Below, piece by piece: positions 6,331 through 15,077 of a stretch of 41,673 nucleotides of DNA. The DNA comes from Treponema sp. (lineage in GTDB: Bacteria; Spirochaetota; Spirochaetia; Treponematales; Treponemataceae). Within the stretch, counting starts at the first letter, position 1, and the number at the start of each line of letters is the position of its first letter. The notes beneath the pieces were generated by a model. It had not been told where the DNA came from and searched no databases. It worked only from the letters and a program-made list of their open reading frames with translations. Position numbers and translations under genes: made by a program. The DNA lies in contig JAEDCT010000022.1 of assembly GCA_016294035.1 (NCBI GenBank), forward strand, positions 1-41,673, read 5' to 3'.

Positions 6331-7194
6331 CTATTTTTTTGCAGAACCAACAGCAAGGAAAACAAGAAAGAAAAAAATATTCACGCAGACAATAGTTGCT
6401 CCCACTGGGGTGCCTGAAACAATTGAGACAAAGATTCCAATCAAAGCACAAACCACAGAAAAAACTGCAGAACAAATCGTGACAGACTTAAAGCTCTTGA
6501 AAATTCTCATTGCAGAAAGAGACGGAAAAATAACAAGAGCTGATATCAAAAGTGAGCCTACAAGATTCATTGCAAGAACAACGACAACCGCAATCAGCAC
6601 GGCAATAAGAAGATTATACAACGAAGCCTTTATGCCAAGTGCTCGTGAAAAATCCTCATCAAAAGTAACTGCAAATATCTTGTTGTAAAAAACAATGAAA
6701 GCTGCAACAACAAGAACAGAAAGAATTATGCAAAGGATAACCTCAGATTTTTCCAGTGTTAAAATTGATGTGGAACCAAACAATGTGCTGCACACATCAC
6801 CGGAAACATTTGCTGAAGATGAAAAAACATTCATGATCAAATATCCGATTGCAAGGGCTCCTACGGAAATCATGGCAATTGCCGCATCTCCCTTTATCTG
6901 TGTGTTCTTGCCAGTATGAAGAAGAAAAATTGCAAAGAGAATTGTTGCGAGAAGAACAAAGTACATATTGTTTGTGAGATTAAAAACAGAAGCAATGGCA
7001 ATGGCACCAAAGGCAACGTGAGAAAGACCATCACCAATAAAAGAGAATCTCTTCAATACAAGAGTTACTCCAAGCAAGGAAGAACAAAGAGCAATAAGAA
7101 CCCCGACAATGAGAGCATATCTCACAAAAGGAAACTGCATGTACATTGAAATTCTCGGAAGCAAATCAGTGATGGTGATGATGGACGTGGTCAT
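6331..7194 (-). CDS. znuB: Zinc/manganese-type ABC transporter permease (ZnuB family)
   Basis: An integral-membrane permease of the metal ABC-3 family, which imports zinc or manganese with a ZnuC ATPase and a ZnuA binding protein. It has about eight hydrophobic segments. The family sequence LKRFSFIGDGLSHVAFGAIA lies near the N-terminus, and LVGSLLISALVIFPSLSAMR precedes the last helices. The start chosen (ATG at 7194, MTTSIITITDLL) gives 287 residues, has GGAGG 11 nt upstream and overlaps the end of znuC by 29 nt; a later ATG at about 7146 is possible. No ZnuA-like binding protein is present in the window. Zn versus Mn specificity is inferred from the neighbouring His-rich ATPase tail. Confidence 0.88.
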   Translation of the reverse strand: MTTSIITITDLLPRISMYMQFPFVRYALIVGVLIALCSSLLGVTLVLKRFSFIGDGLSHVAFGAIAIASVFNLTNNMYFVLLATILFAIFLLHTGKNTQIKGDAAIAMISVGALAIGYLIMNVFSSSANVSGDVCSTLFGSTSILTLEKSEVILCIILSVLVVAAFIVFYNKIFAVTFDEDFSRALGIKASLYNLLIAVLIAVVVVLAMNLVGSLLISALVIFPSLSAMRIFKSFKSVTICSAVFSVVCALIGIFVSIVSGTPVGATIVCVNIFFFLVFLAVGSAKK

Positions 7195-7873
7195 GGTTGC
7201 AAACGCCTCCCTTAATGAACTCTTCATTGGTTCCGAAAAATGATTTTGCACCAATGCGAAGAATATGACTTGCATAGCTGGTAGCAGCCTTTATGTCATG
7301 AGAAATCATTATGACTGTAATGCCCTCATTCTGATTCAAATCATAGATCAAATTATACAGTTCCAAAGTCACCTGGGGATCAAGTCCTGAAACAGGCTCA
7401 TCCAGCAGAAGGACTCCTTCAGTAGCACACAATGCCCTTGACAGCAAAACCCGCTGCTGCTGTCCGCCAGAAAGTTCCCTGTAGCATTTTTTTGCAAGGG
7501 AAAGAATCCCCATTTTTTTCATCCAGCTCATGGCCTTTTGTTTTTCTGCCTTAGTGTAGAACGGCCTGAAGCCACATGACTTTTGGAAGCCGGAAAAAAC
7601 CACTTCCCAGACTGATGCCGGAAAATCCTTCTGAATGGCATTCTGCTGCGGAAGATATCCGATTCCCTTTCCGAAAAAATTTTCATGGAAATCAATCTTG
7701 CCGGAATATTCTTTGTGAAGTCCGAGAATAGTTTTCATGAGAGTGGATTTTCCTGCACCATTATCTCCAATAATGCAAAGATAATCACCCGAACAAACAC
7801 GAAAATTTAAATCTGCAAAAATTGTCTTTGAGCCATACCTGACTGAAAGATTTTCACAATTCAATAACTCCAT
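7166..7873 (-). CDS. znuC: Zinc/manganese-type ABC transporter ATPase (ZnuC family) with His-rich tail
   Basis: A 235-residue ABC ATPase with Walker A GDNGAGKST, signature LSGGQQQR, Walker B LLLDEP and switch His in ISHD. It energises the adjacent ZnuB permease at the inner membrane. The C-terminus ends CNHDHVHHHHH, a metal-binding-like tail found in some metal importer ATPases. The ATG at 7873 follows a weak GGGA; an in-frame TTG at 7885 is less likely. It starts 19 nt after the cimA stop, so it is probably cotranscribed with cimA. The codons of the His tail overlap the start of znuB in another frame. Confidence 0.92.
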   Translation of the reverse strand: MELLNCENLSVRYGSKTIFADLNFRVCSGDYLCIIGDNGAGKSTLMKTILGLHKEYSGKIDFHENFFGKGIGYLPQQNAIQKDFPASVWEVVFSGFQKSCGFRPFYTKAEKQKAMSWMKKMGILSLAKKCYRELSGGQQQRVLLSRALCATEGVLLLDEPVSGLDPQVTLELYNLIYDLNQNEGITVIMISHDIKAATSYASHILRIGAKSFFGTNEEFIKGGVCNHDHVHHHHH

Positions 7874-7892
7874 TTGATTTCCCAACTAAAAA

Positions 7893-9491
7893 CTATATCA
7901 GTTTCTGAAATTTTTTCTCAATATCCTTAATAAGCTTGTATTCAAAGGAATCAACAAGAGCAAGCCATGATGCCGCAACAATGTCACAGCTGACACCCAT
8001 AGTAGTCCAGCTGTCAGTTCCGTCAGTTGATTCAATGAGAACGCGAACCCTTGAAGCCGTTGCAGATTTTCCGTCAAGAACACGAACCTTATAGTCAATA
8101 AGATGAATTTGCTGAACACTTGGATATGTTGACTTGAGGGCAGAACGAAGAGCAACGTCAAGAGAGTTAACAGGACCGTTTCCTTCACCCGCCGCAATCT
8201 CATCATGACCGTCAACTTCAATCTTAACCTGAGAGAATGAATACAGCCCCTTTTCAATCAAAGGCTGCTCATCAGTTGTCCTATAATATTTAAGCTTGAA
8301 GAAGGGCTGATACTTTCCAATTGCCTTTCTTACCAGAAGTTCAAAGCTGCCGTCTGCGCCTTCAAACTGATATCCCTGATGCTCAAGGTCTTTAACCTGC
8401 TTTACAACATCTGCAACAACAGGAGAATTCTTTGTAATGGAAGAATCAAACTTCTTTATCTTTTCGATTATCATTGAACGGCCTGCAACCTCACTCATGA
8501 GGAACACACGTTCATTTCCAACAGCATCCGGAACAATGTGCTCATAGGCAGCCGGATTCTTGAGAACTGCATCAATATGCATTCCAGCTTTGTGAGCAAA
8601 AGCATTCTGACCAACATAGGGCATTCCCGTTTCAAGAGGAATATTTGTGATTTCCGCAATTCTCTTGCAGACAGGAGTCATTTCTCTGATATTTTCTTCC
8701 GGAACACACCTGTATCCCATCTTAAGCTGGAGGTCACAAATAATTGTTGAAAGATTTGCGTTACCAGTTCTTTCACCAAATCCAAGAAGGACTCCCTGAA
8801 CATGAGTTGCTCCAGACTCGACTGCAACAAGTGAATTGGCAACAGCAAGACCAGAATCATTGTGAGTGTGAATGCCAATTTTCACGGCATTTCCAAATTT
8901 TGCAACAACCGCATCAACAGCCTTCTGACAATCGCGAAGCATAGCTCCACCCTTAGTCTCACAAAGGCACAGTGTAATTGCTCCACCTTCCACAGCTGCT
9001 TCCAGGCTCTTCATTGCATAATCTGAATTCTCTGCATATCCTGTGAAAAAATGCTCTGCGTCAAAAATAACATCACGCCCGCGGCTCTTAAGATAAGAAC
9101 AAGTATCACGAATCATTTCAAGATTTTCTTCAAGACTAGCATGAAGAATGTCTGTAACCTGGAAATCCCATGTCTTTCCAAAAATAACAACTGTCTTTGT
9201 TTCTGCAGCAAGAAGACTCTGGAGATTTGCATCTTCTGAACAGCTTGAATCCTTTCTGCGTGTTGAACCAAAGGCAACGATTTCAGAATTCTTGAGATTG
9301 AGTTCTTTTGCCTTCTGGAAAAATTCCATATCCTTCGGATTTGACCCCGGGTTTCCGGCTTCAATATATCTGACTCCAAGGCCGTCCAGGGCTTCAACAA
9401 TATGGAGCTTATCCTGTACTGAATAGCTGATTCCTTCACCCTGTGAACCATCGCGCAATGTGCTGTCTAAAATTTCGATATTCTTGCTCAT
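7893..9491 (-). CDS. cimA: (R)-citramalate synthase
   Basis: A 532-residue enzyme of the isopropylmalate/citramalate synthase family, condensing pyruvate with acetyl-CoA to citramalate for the threonine-independent isoleucine route. The N-terminal TIM barrel begins with LDSTLRDGSQGEGISYS and contains YIEAGNPGSNP and the metal-binding HTHNDSG. The C-terminal LeuA-type regulatory domain follows (about 400-532). IEAGNPGSNPKD and the overall length fit the citramalate synthase subgroup rather than LeuA. The start at 9491 (MSKNIEIL) fits a TTGAAT-17-TAGAAT promoter 7 nt before the ATG, so the message appears leaderless. It is divergent from deoC and heads the cimA-znuC-znuB-nudC run. Confidence 0.9.
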   Translation of the reverse strand: MSKNIEILDSTLRDGSQGEGISYSVQDKLHIVEALDGLGVRYIEAGNPGSNPKDMEFFQKAKELNLKNSEIVAFGSTRRKDSSCSEDANLQSLLAAETKTVVIFGKTWDFQVTDILHASLEENLEMIRDTCSYLKSRGRDVIFDAEHFFTGYAENSDYAMKSLEAAVEGGAITLCLCETKGGAMLRDCQKAVDAVVAKFGNAVKIGIHTHNDSGLAVANSLVAVESGATHVQGVLLGFGERTGNANLSTIICDLQLKMGYRCVPEENIREMTPVCKRIAEITNIPLETGMPYVGQNAFAHKAGMHIDAVLKNPAAYEHIVPDAVGNERVFLMSEVAGRSMIIEKIKKFDSSITKNSPVVADVVKQVKDLEHQGYQFEGADGSFELLVRKAIGKYQPFFKLKYYRTTDEQPLIEKGLYSFSQVKIEVDGHDEIAAGEGNGPVNSLDVALRSALKSTYPSVQQIHLIDYKVRVLDGKSATASRVRVLIESTDGTDSWTTMGVSCDIVAASWLALVDSFEYKLIKDIEKKFQKLI

Positions 9492-9498
9492 GAAAAGC

Positions 9499-9527
9499 AT
9501 TCTAGCAAAATAGTTGTCTTAATTCAA
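9499..9527 (-). promoter_or_regulatory. cimA promoter (leaderless layout)
   Basis: Reading the minus strand: TTGAAT (9527-9522), exactly 17 bp, TAGAAT (9504-9499), then 7 nt to the ATG at 9491. There is no Shine-Dalgarno sequence in the gap, so the transcript should begin at or near the start codon. Confidence 0.75.
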
Positions 9528-9538
9528 CGACAGAAAAA

Positions 9539-9567
9539 TTGAATTTTATTCCATGCCATAATATAAT
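9539..9567 (+). promoter_or_regulatory. deoC promoter (leaderless layout)
   Basis: TTGAAT (9539-9544), 17 bp, TATAAT (9562-9567), then 7 nt to the ATG at 9575. It is divergent from and immediately adjacent to the cimA promoter; the two -35 boxes are 11 bp apart. Confidence 0.8.
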
Positions 9568-9574
9568 CCACATC

Positions 9575-10294
9575 ATGAATAGAAAAGAATTGGCAAAATA
9601 CATAGACCAGACACTATTGTCTGCAACCGCAACAGAAGAACAGGTGAAAAACTTCTGCATCCAGGCAAAAGAACATGGATTCAAAAGCGTCTGCATAAAC
9701 CCGTGCTTTGTGAAAACTGCCAGTGAAATTCTCAAGGGAAGCGGAACTGATGTTTGCACTGTAATTGACTTTCCCCTGGGAGCTGGAGGCCTTGAATCAA
9801 AATGCTCACAGGCTGACATTTGCATTACAAACGGCGCAAAGGAACTCGACTATGTAATAAATCTTGGCCTTGTCAAAGCACACAAATGGAAGGAACTTGA
9901 ACAGGAACTTTCTTTCACGATCAGAAGTGCAAGGGAAGCTGCAATGTTCTCAGAAGAAAATGCCGGAATCACAACAAAGCTTATCCTGGAAACATGTCTG
10001 CTTACTGACGAAGAAATAGTTGAAAGCTCAAAGTGTGCAAAGAATGCCGGATTTGATTTTGTAAAGACATCCACCGGATTTGCCATTGTAAAAGATGCAG
10101 ACGGGAAACTTTTACCAAACGGGGCAACAGTTCATGCAGTTGAACTCATGAGAAAATCAGTTGGTCCAGATATGGGAGTTAAGGCTTCAGGGGGCATTCA
10201 CTCGACTCAGCAGGCACTGGAATTAATTGCAGCAGGTGCATCAAGAATAGGTGCAAGCGCCGGCATAAAAATTATTGAAGGCCTTGAAAACTAA
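9575..10294 (+). CDS. deoC: Deoxyribose-phosphate aldolase
   Basis: A 239-residue class I aldolase cleaving 2-deoxyribose-5-phosphate to glyceraldehyde-3-phosphate and acetaldehyde in deoxynucleoside catabolism. It shows DQTLL near the start, KELDYVINLG with D92, KLILETCLL, the Schiff-base lysine K164 in FVKTSTGF, and K203 in VKASGGI. The start at 9575 (MNRKELAK) is set by a consensus promoter whose -10 lies 7 nt upstream; an upstream in-frame ATG at 9539 falls inside that promoter. The stop overlaps the stop of the converging MBL-fold gene (shared CTAA at 10291-10294). No deoA or deoD is nearby. Confidence 0.95.
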   Translation: MNRKELAKYIDQTLLSATATEEQVKNFCIQAKEHGFKSVCINPCFVKTASEILKGSGTDVCTVIDFPLGAGGLESKCSQADICITNGAKELDYVINLGLVKAHKWKELEQELSFTIRSAREAAMFSEENAGITTKLILETCLLTDEEIVESSKCAKNAGFDFVKTSTGFAIVKDADGKLLPNGATVHAVELMRKSVGPDMGVKASGGIHSTQQALELIAAGASRIGASAGIKIIEGLEN

Positions 10295-11229
10295 GCTGAA
10301 TGCCAGAGCATTCTGTTGTCAATGACTTCATAATACACAAGTCCCCTGGATTCCATTGAACTGAGATATGAACGAAGGGTTGTTGAGATGAGGAAGAACT
10401 GGAGGGGCGAAAGCTTTATTTCAGTTTCATCGGCAACCTTTTTCAGCAAGGTTTCAAAATCCAGAGGCTTTCTGGACAATATTCTCTTGATTATGAATTC
10501 AAGCTCAAGAGTAATCATTATGTTCAATTCAGACAAAGGCTTGAATTCTTCAGGCAGCACAAGGGAACCATGCCCTGGAACATAATAGTCTGCCTTAACT
10601 TCCTGAATGCTTTCAACAGACTTTCTGAAATTCTCTGGTTCTGTCATAAACAGAATCCACGATTTTTTCAAAAGTTCCTTTCCGAAAAATCCATCAGCAA
10701 GGAAAAATACATTTTTTGAATCATTCTTATCTGTAACATAGACCCCTATCTGATCAAAAAAATGTCCAGGTAAGGGGATGAATTCCATGCGAATTTCATC
10801 AAGATCAATTACCTGATTTTCAAGGAGGATTCTGTCTGTTGACGGTGATTTTGGACCCACGAGCTTGCTTTCTGCCATTTTCTTGCATGGCATGCCGCCG
10901 CAGTAAATTGATCCCACAATGATTGGAATCTGCATGATATGACTTGAACATTCAGTAGTCCAGATTTCAGACGAAAATCTTTTTTTAAGAACAGCATTTC
11001 CGCCTGAATGATCTGAATGTCCATGAGTATTGATTATTGCAAGAAGTTTCTTCCCGGGAAAAACAGATTCAATCTCCTTTGCAAGAGCAAGCCCTTCATC
11101 ATCATCATTTCCTGAATCAATAAGATAAAGACCTGCACTGGTTTCAATCAAACCTGCATTTACAGGCCCCGAAAAGTAACCTGTATTTGCAGTAAGTTTT
11201 TTATACTCAAAAACCTTATCAACACCCAT
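10291..11229 (-). CDS. Metallo-beta-lactamase-fold hydrolase
   Basis: A 312-residue MBL-fold protein with the metal motif THGHSDH (about residues 69-75), the downstream HFF and DGFF elements, and YVPGHGS carrying the third-region His. A C-terminal helical extension (about 220-312) could be a dimerisation or winged-helix-like part. The substrate is unknown; glyoxalase II-like, lactonase or RNA-processing roles are all possible for the fold. It starts 12 nt after the greA stop and is the last gene of the TPR-greA-MBL run. No good Shine-Dalgarno is seen (CCTAGG directly before the ATG), so translation may depend on coupling. Confidence 0.85.
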   Translation of the reverse strand: MGVDKVFEYKKLTANTGYFSGPVNAGLIETSAGLYLIDSGNDDDEGLALAKEIESVFPGKKLLAIINTHGHSDHSGGNAVLKKRFSSEIWTTECSSHIMQIPIIVGSIYCGGMPCKKMAESKLVGPKSPSTDRILLENQVIDLDEIRMEFIPLPGHFFDQIGVYVTDKNDSKNVFFLADGFFGKELLKKSWILFMTEPENFRKSVESIQEVKADYYVPGHGSLVLPEEFKPLSELNIMITLELEFIIKRILSRKPLDFETLLKKVADETEIKLSPLQFFLISTTLRSYLSSMESRGLVYYEVIDNRMLWHSA

Positions 11230-11241
11230 CCTAGGATTTAC

Positions 11242-13959
11242 TTAGAACTTTGCTGGAACAATTGACTTTACAGTAAAGTCAAACTGGCGGTCATTGAATT
11301 CAAATTTCTTCTGTTCACCATTCTTCATGTTAAGAAGGTTGTTTGCCAATGGAGACATGTAAGAAATGATTCCTTCCTCAGCATTTGATTCCCAAGGTCC
11401 AAGGATTGTATATACAATTTCCTTGTTTGCAACATTATCCTGCAAAGTTACAGTTGTTCCGAATGAAACCATTGATGTTGTAACTGTTGTTGGATCAAAT
11501 ACAACTGCACGTGCAAGTTCATCCTTAAGCCTTCCCAGCTGCTTGTTGAGACGGCTCTGAGCTTCGCGAGCTGCAATGTATTCAGCATTTTCCTTAAGGT
11601 CTCCCTTTTCCTTTGCTTCTGCAACTTCCTGTGCAATCTTTGCAAGCTGAACTTTTTCAATGTCTTCTGCAAGTGCACGCTTTTCTTCAAGCATCTTAGC
11701 AGTAACGAGAACACCCTTAGGAGCTTCCTGCTTGATTTCTGCTTCCTGGAACTTGAAGTCTTCGTACTTTGCAAGAATTCCATTTCTAAGGTGAGCCTTG
11801 TATGATGTTTCAAGATCAGTAAGGTCGTTAACCATTGTGTACATGCGAGTAATTACATCCTTGTCATTTTCAAGCATGTAGTTGAGCATTACGTTTACAG
11901 TTTCATCACCCTTCTTTCTTTCGAAGAGGAATGTTTTTGCATTTCTGATTGTCTTCTTGTTTTCAACTGTGTTTACATGGTTTGCAATTTCCCTGTAACA
12001 AACTGAAATAATGTTTACGAATGTAACAAGCTGCTTTGAAAGAGGGATTCCTGCCTCCTGGAACCATGGCTCTTCATCACACTGGTCAGCAAGATAAACT
12101 GCAGCATTTCTGTTGAGGCGGTAATCATTGAAACAGTCCTGAACAAGCTTTGTAACTTTGTCCTTCTTTCCCTGGGCAACAAGTTCTTCAATGAGTGACT
12201 TGTCGAGAACAATTGGGAAAAGATTTACATACTGATCATCCCAGTCTGGAAGAAGACGGATGTTCTTGAGATATGCAGTTCTAAGATTTGCAACCTTCTT
12301 TGAATCCTTGAGTGCAACATAGATTTCACGTGGATTTTCAATCTGTCCGTAAAGCTCACCAAATGAGAACTTTGCCGGATTTTCAAGAGATGTTACGCGA
12401 CGAAGAATTTCCTGAACAACAAGATATGATGCAACTACCTGAACATTTACCTGAGTAAATGACTTGAGGTAACCTGCAAAGTATGCATACATGTCGCTGA
12501 ACTGTTCATCAGACGGATCATCAACATCTGAAAGATATCTGATCATGATTTCAATTCTGTGGAAGAAATCCTTGTCTGCCTTGAATTCATTTACAAGCTT
12601 TTCTTCTGGAGTAAGCTCACGGTCACGTACTGTATAATAATTGATGTCATTTGGGTTTACAGCAAATACAGGGTTGCTTTCAAGAATTGTCTTTGCCTTG
12701 TTGTGCCAGCTTGTCCACTGTCCGGCAGTAAGAATTGATGGAACGATTTCTGCCTTGATCATCTTTTCGCTGCAGTTGTTTGAGAAACTCTTGATGATTG
12801 TCTTGAGAGCCCATTCCTTGTCATCAATAATCTTCTTTGCAAGTTCTTCCTTTCTGACAGTTTTCTTGTAAACCCAGATATGGTCCTTTGCAAGGGGCTG
12901 GAGAGCCTTTACTGCCATCTTGAGTGTCATGGAGTGAACACCAGTCTTTTTTCCGAAGTTGATTACAAGATTGTCTCCCTCAACCTTTGTGATCATACCT
13001 ACGCCCCATGTTCTATGGTAAACGTAGTTCTTTGCATCAAATGCAATGTGCTTTTCAAAGTCATTGATTGCTTCAAAAACATTGCGAACTGACATAGTAA
13101 GATTTGAAGAACGAATGTAGTCTTCAAGATGTGCGCGGTCAGAATACTTTCCGCGGAAACATTCAGCGATTTCACGTCTTGCATCAGCATCCTTGCTGTC
13201 AATTTCAAGAATAATCTTGAGAATGGAAATTGCTGTATCCCACTTTGCAGTATCCTTGTAATATGTATAAAGCTCCTGGAGAAGAAGAGCTGACTTGTCT
13301 GCACTGATTGTCTTTGCAACCTTGCGCTGAACACTGAGGAAGAAATCAATTTCTTCCGGAATCTTTTCAACAAGAATAGACCAGATTGACTTTACGCTAT
13401 TGATGTTCTTGAGAGCAACATAGCGCTGGATTGCCTTCTTGTAGTAATTGAGGGCAGCCTCTGCATTTCCCTGAGACTCATAGCGGTCTGCAAGAATTTT
13501 TGCAATGTCTGCTTCCTCAAAATCAAGCTTAACAATTTTTTCATACAATTCCCAAACCTTGTCATTGTTTGAGTTCTTGTAGAATTCAGCCAGCTTTCTA
13601 AGAGCAAGCTTATTCTGTGGATCATCAGCAAGAATTGAATCACATACATGTTCAATAAGCTGTTCCTTGTGATTCTTTTCAAAAATATCAAAAAGAGCAG
13701 AAATATTTGTTGTGTCAATAGATCCTGTTCTGACAGCAATCATTCCTGAAAGATAGAGAGCAACAATACTTTCCTTTGAACGTGAAAGAGTCTCGTCACA
13801 AATGTCCTTAACGGAATTCTCACAATTTTCACTTCTAGCCTGATTAAGAAGTGCCTCAAGCTCCTCGAGATTTGTCATTGTGAAATTTGCAATTCCCGCA
13901 CGAGTCCATGTTTCTGTCTTAAGTGTTTCGCGGACAGAATTCTCCAATTGTTCAGACAT
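11242..13959 (-). CDS. greA: Transcription elongation factor GreA with long N-terminal extension
   Basis: At 905 residues this is far longer than ordinary GreA (about 158). The last 150 residues are GreA: a coiled-coil with GDLKENAEYIAARE (about residue 780), which enters the RNA polymerase channel to stimulate cleavage of backtracked RNA, then the C-terminal FKBP-like domain (VSFGTTVTL, ISYMSPLANNLL). The first 750 residues are helical with TPR-like pairs (LYEKIVKLDFEEADIAKILA and similar) and one basic motif around YHRTWGVGMI. Such extended GreA proteins are known in spirochaetes; the extension's role is not established. The start has AGGAG 9 nt upstream. It follows a TPR gene by 23 nt. Confidence 0.9.
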   Translation of the reverse strand: MSEQLENSVRETLKTETWTRAGIANFTMTNLEELEALLNQARSENCENSVKDICDETLSRSKESIVALYLSGMIAVRTGSIDTTNISALFDIFEKNHKEQLIEHVCDSILADDPQNKLALRKLAEFYKNSNNDKVWELYEKIVKLDFEEADIAKILADRYESQGNAEAALNYYKKAIQRYVALKNINSVKSIWSILVEKIPEEIDFFLSVQRKVAKTISADKSALLLQELYTYYKDTAKWDTAISILKIILEIDSKDADARREIAECFRGKYSDRAHLEDYIRSSNLTMSVRNVFEAINDFEKHIAFDAKNYVYHRTWGVGMITKVEGDNLVINFGKKTGVHSMTLKMAVKALQPLAKDHIWVYKKTVRKEELAKKIIDDKEWALKTIIKSFSNNCSEKMIKAEIVPSILTAGQWTSWHNKAKTILESNPVFAVNPNDINYYTVRDRELTPEEKLVNEFKADKDFFHRIEIMIRYLSDVDDPSDEQFSDMYAYFAGYLKSFTQVNVQVVASYLVVQEILRRVTSLENPAKFSFGELYGQIENPREIYVALKDSKKVANLRTAYLKNIRLLPDWDDQYVNLFPIVLDKSLIEELVAQGKKDKVTKLVQDCFNDYRLNRNAAVYLADQCDEEPWFQEAGIPLSKQLVTFVNIISVCYREIANHVNTVENKKTIRNAKTFLFERKKGDETVNVMLNYMLENDKDVITRMYTMVNDLTDLETSYKAHLRNGILAKYEDFKFQEAEIKQEAPKGVLVTAKMLEEKRALAEDIEKVQLAKIAQEVAEAKEKGDLKENAEYIAAREAQSRLNKQLGRLKDELARAVVFDPTTVTTSMVSFGTTVTLQDNVANKEIVYTILGPWESNAEEGIISYMSPLANNLLNMKNGEQKKFEFNDRQFDFTVKSIVPAKF

Positions 13960-13982
13960 ATTCTTTTACTCCTGATGATAAA

Positions 13983-14912
13983 TTACTTTATATACAGCTG
14001 ATAAATTTCCGGATCAAGTAACCTGATTTTTAGAACCACTTCCTTAATCTTTTCCACATCATCCTTTGTGACTTCATAGAAATCTATGAGCCAGAAATAC
14101 AAATTCAAAAGGCGCGGCGTGAGGACTGCCCTGTTATTTGCAGGATCCTTAATTTCATTTTCACGTGCATATACTTCCTGCTTGAGGCGCAAATGTTCCT
14201 GAGCCCTGAGCTGACGCTTAACATTGAAAATGCCGTAAAGAACACCGTAAACAGAAACCCACTCCTGAAGGGGTTCCCCCGTGTAGCCCTTGTCCATTAC
14301 CTTTTCTATCAAAACCCTGATCAGGGGTGAATCCAGAAAGACAAGGTCTATTTGCTGCGCATTTATATAAAATGCCTCACGAAAAAGCATTTTTGCATTC
14401 TTTGTTTCACCGCAAAGTGCATAGCAGTCTGCCATTTCTGCAAGTATGGAAGCCTGTCCCTGAAGACAACTGTTTGCCTCAGTAAGGTGCCTAAGGGCAA
14501 TTTCATAAGAACCCAGTTTTTTGTAGCACATGCCGATTTTCTTGAGAATATCAGCCTTCAGCTTCACATCCTTTTCTTCCGGACATGAAAGATATGCCTC
14601 CAGAGCAAGTGAAAAAATTCCCTTCTTGAATGCATAGACAGTCCTCTCCAATGGAGACTGTTTTTTTTCAATCAACGAGAGAAAAGGCTTCCACTGGTTA
14701 AGAAGAAGTTCCCCCTGCTCGTAATATGAATACATTGAAAGGGATGAAAGAGTATTTTTCCAGAAATTACAGCATTGGATTGCAAAGACAAGATTCAGAT
14801 CCTCGAGATCGGAAACAAGTACATTTTCAAGCAGATCCGCAGCCTCTTCAATGCGGCAGGTTTCAATTAATGAATGAGCCGATTTGAGTGCATTTTCCGA
14901 TTGTATACTCAT
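13983..14912 (-). CDS. Tetratricopeptide-repeat protein of unknown function
   Basis: A 309-residue helical protein with recognisable TPR-like units around KADILKKIGMCYKKLGSYEI and ILAEMADCYALCGETKNAK. No signal peptide, membrane segment or catalytic motif is seen. The start at 14912 (MSIQSENA) is chosen because a TTGACT-17-CATAAT promoter ends 7 nt before it; the in-frame ATG further upstream (about 14948) lies within that -35. It is cotranscribed with greA, which itself has TPR-like repeats, so a role with GreA or RNA polymerase is conceivable. That is inference only. Confidence 0.8.
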   Translation of the reverse strand: MSIQSENALKSAHSLIETCRIEEAADLLENVLVSDLEDLNLVFAIQCCNFWKNTLSSLSMYSYYEQGELLLNQWKPFLSLIEKKQSPLERTVYAFKKGIFSLALEAYLSCPEEKDVKLKADILKKIGMCYKKLGSYEIALRHLTEANSCLQGQASILAEMADCYALCGETKNAKMLFREAFYINAQQIDLVFLDSPLIRVLIEKVMDKGYTGEPLQEWVSVYGVLYGIFNVKRQLRAQEHLRLKQEVYARENEIKDPANNRAVLTPRLLNLYFWLIDFYEVTKDDVEKIKEVVLKIRLLDPEIYQLYIK

Positions 14913-14919
14913 AAATTTG

Positions 14920-14948
14920 ATTATGGTATTTTTATGATTTTTAGTCAA
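14920..14948 (-). promoter_or_regulatory. Promoter of the TPR-greA-MBL run (leaderless layout)
   Basis: Minus-strand reading: TTGACT (14948-14943), 17 bp, CATAAT (14925-14920), then 7 nt to the ATG at 14912. No Shine-Dalgarno sequence is present. Confidence 0.75.
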
Positions 14949-15029
14949 TTAGATATTAGCAAAAAACGGGAATTTTTTATAATGGTTTTCGTTTTATTTG
15001 TCAATACTTGTCCCAAAAAAATCCTGTAA

Positions 15030-15062
15030 AAAAAAAACGCAGCCCCACGAAGGAAACTGCGT
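15030..15062 (-). terminator. galE terminator
   Basis: On the minus strand ACGCAG (15062-15057) pairs with CTGCGT (15042-15037), followed by a run of nine or more T. It lies just after the galE stop. Confidence 0.85.
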
Positions 15063-15077
15063 CATTATCATGTCAGT

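Noticed and set aside
6323..6688. 121-residue plus-strand reading frame
   Set aside because: It is antisense to znuB; the Thr- and Arg-rich composition is what antisense of membrane codons gives.
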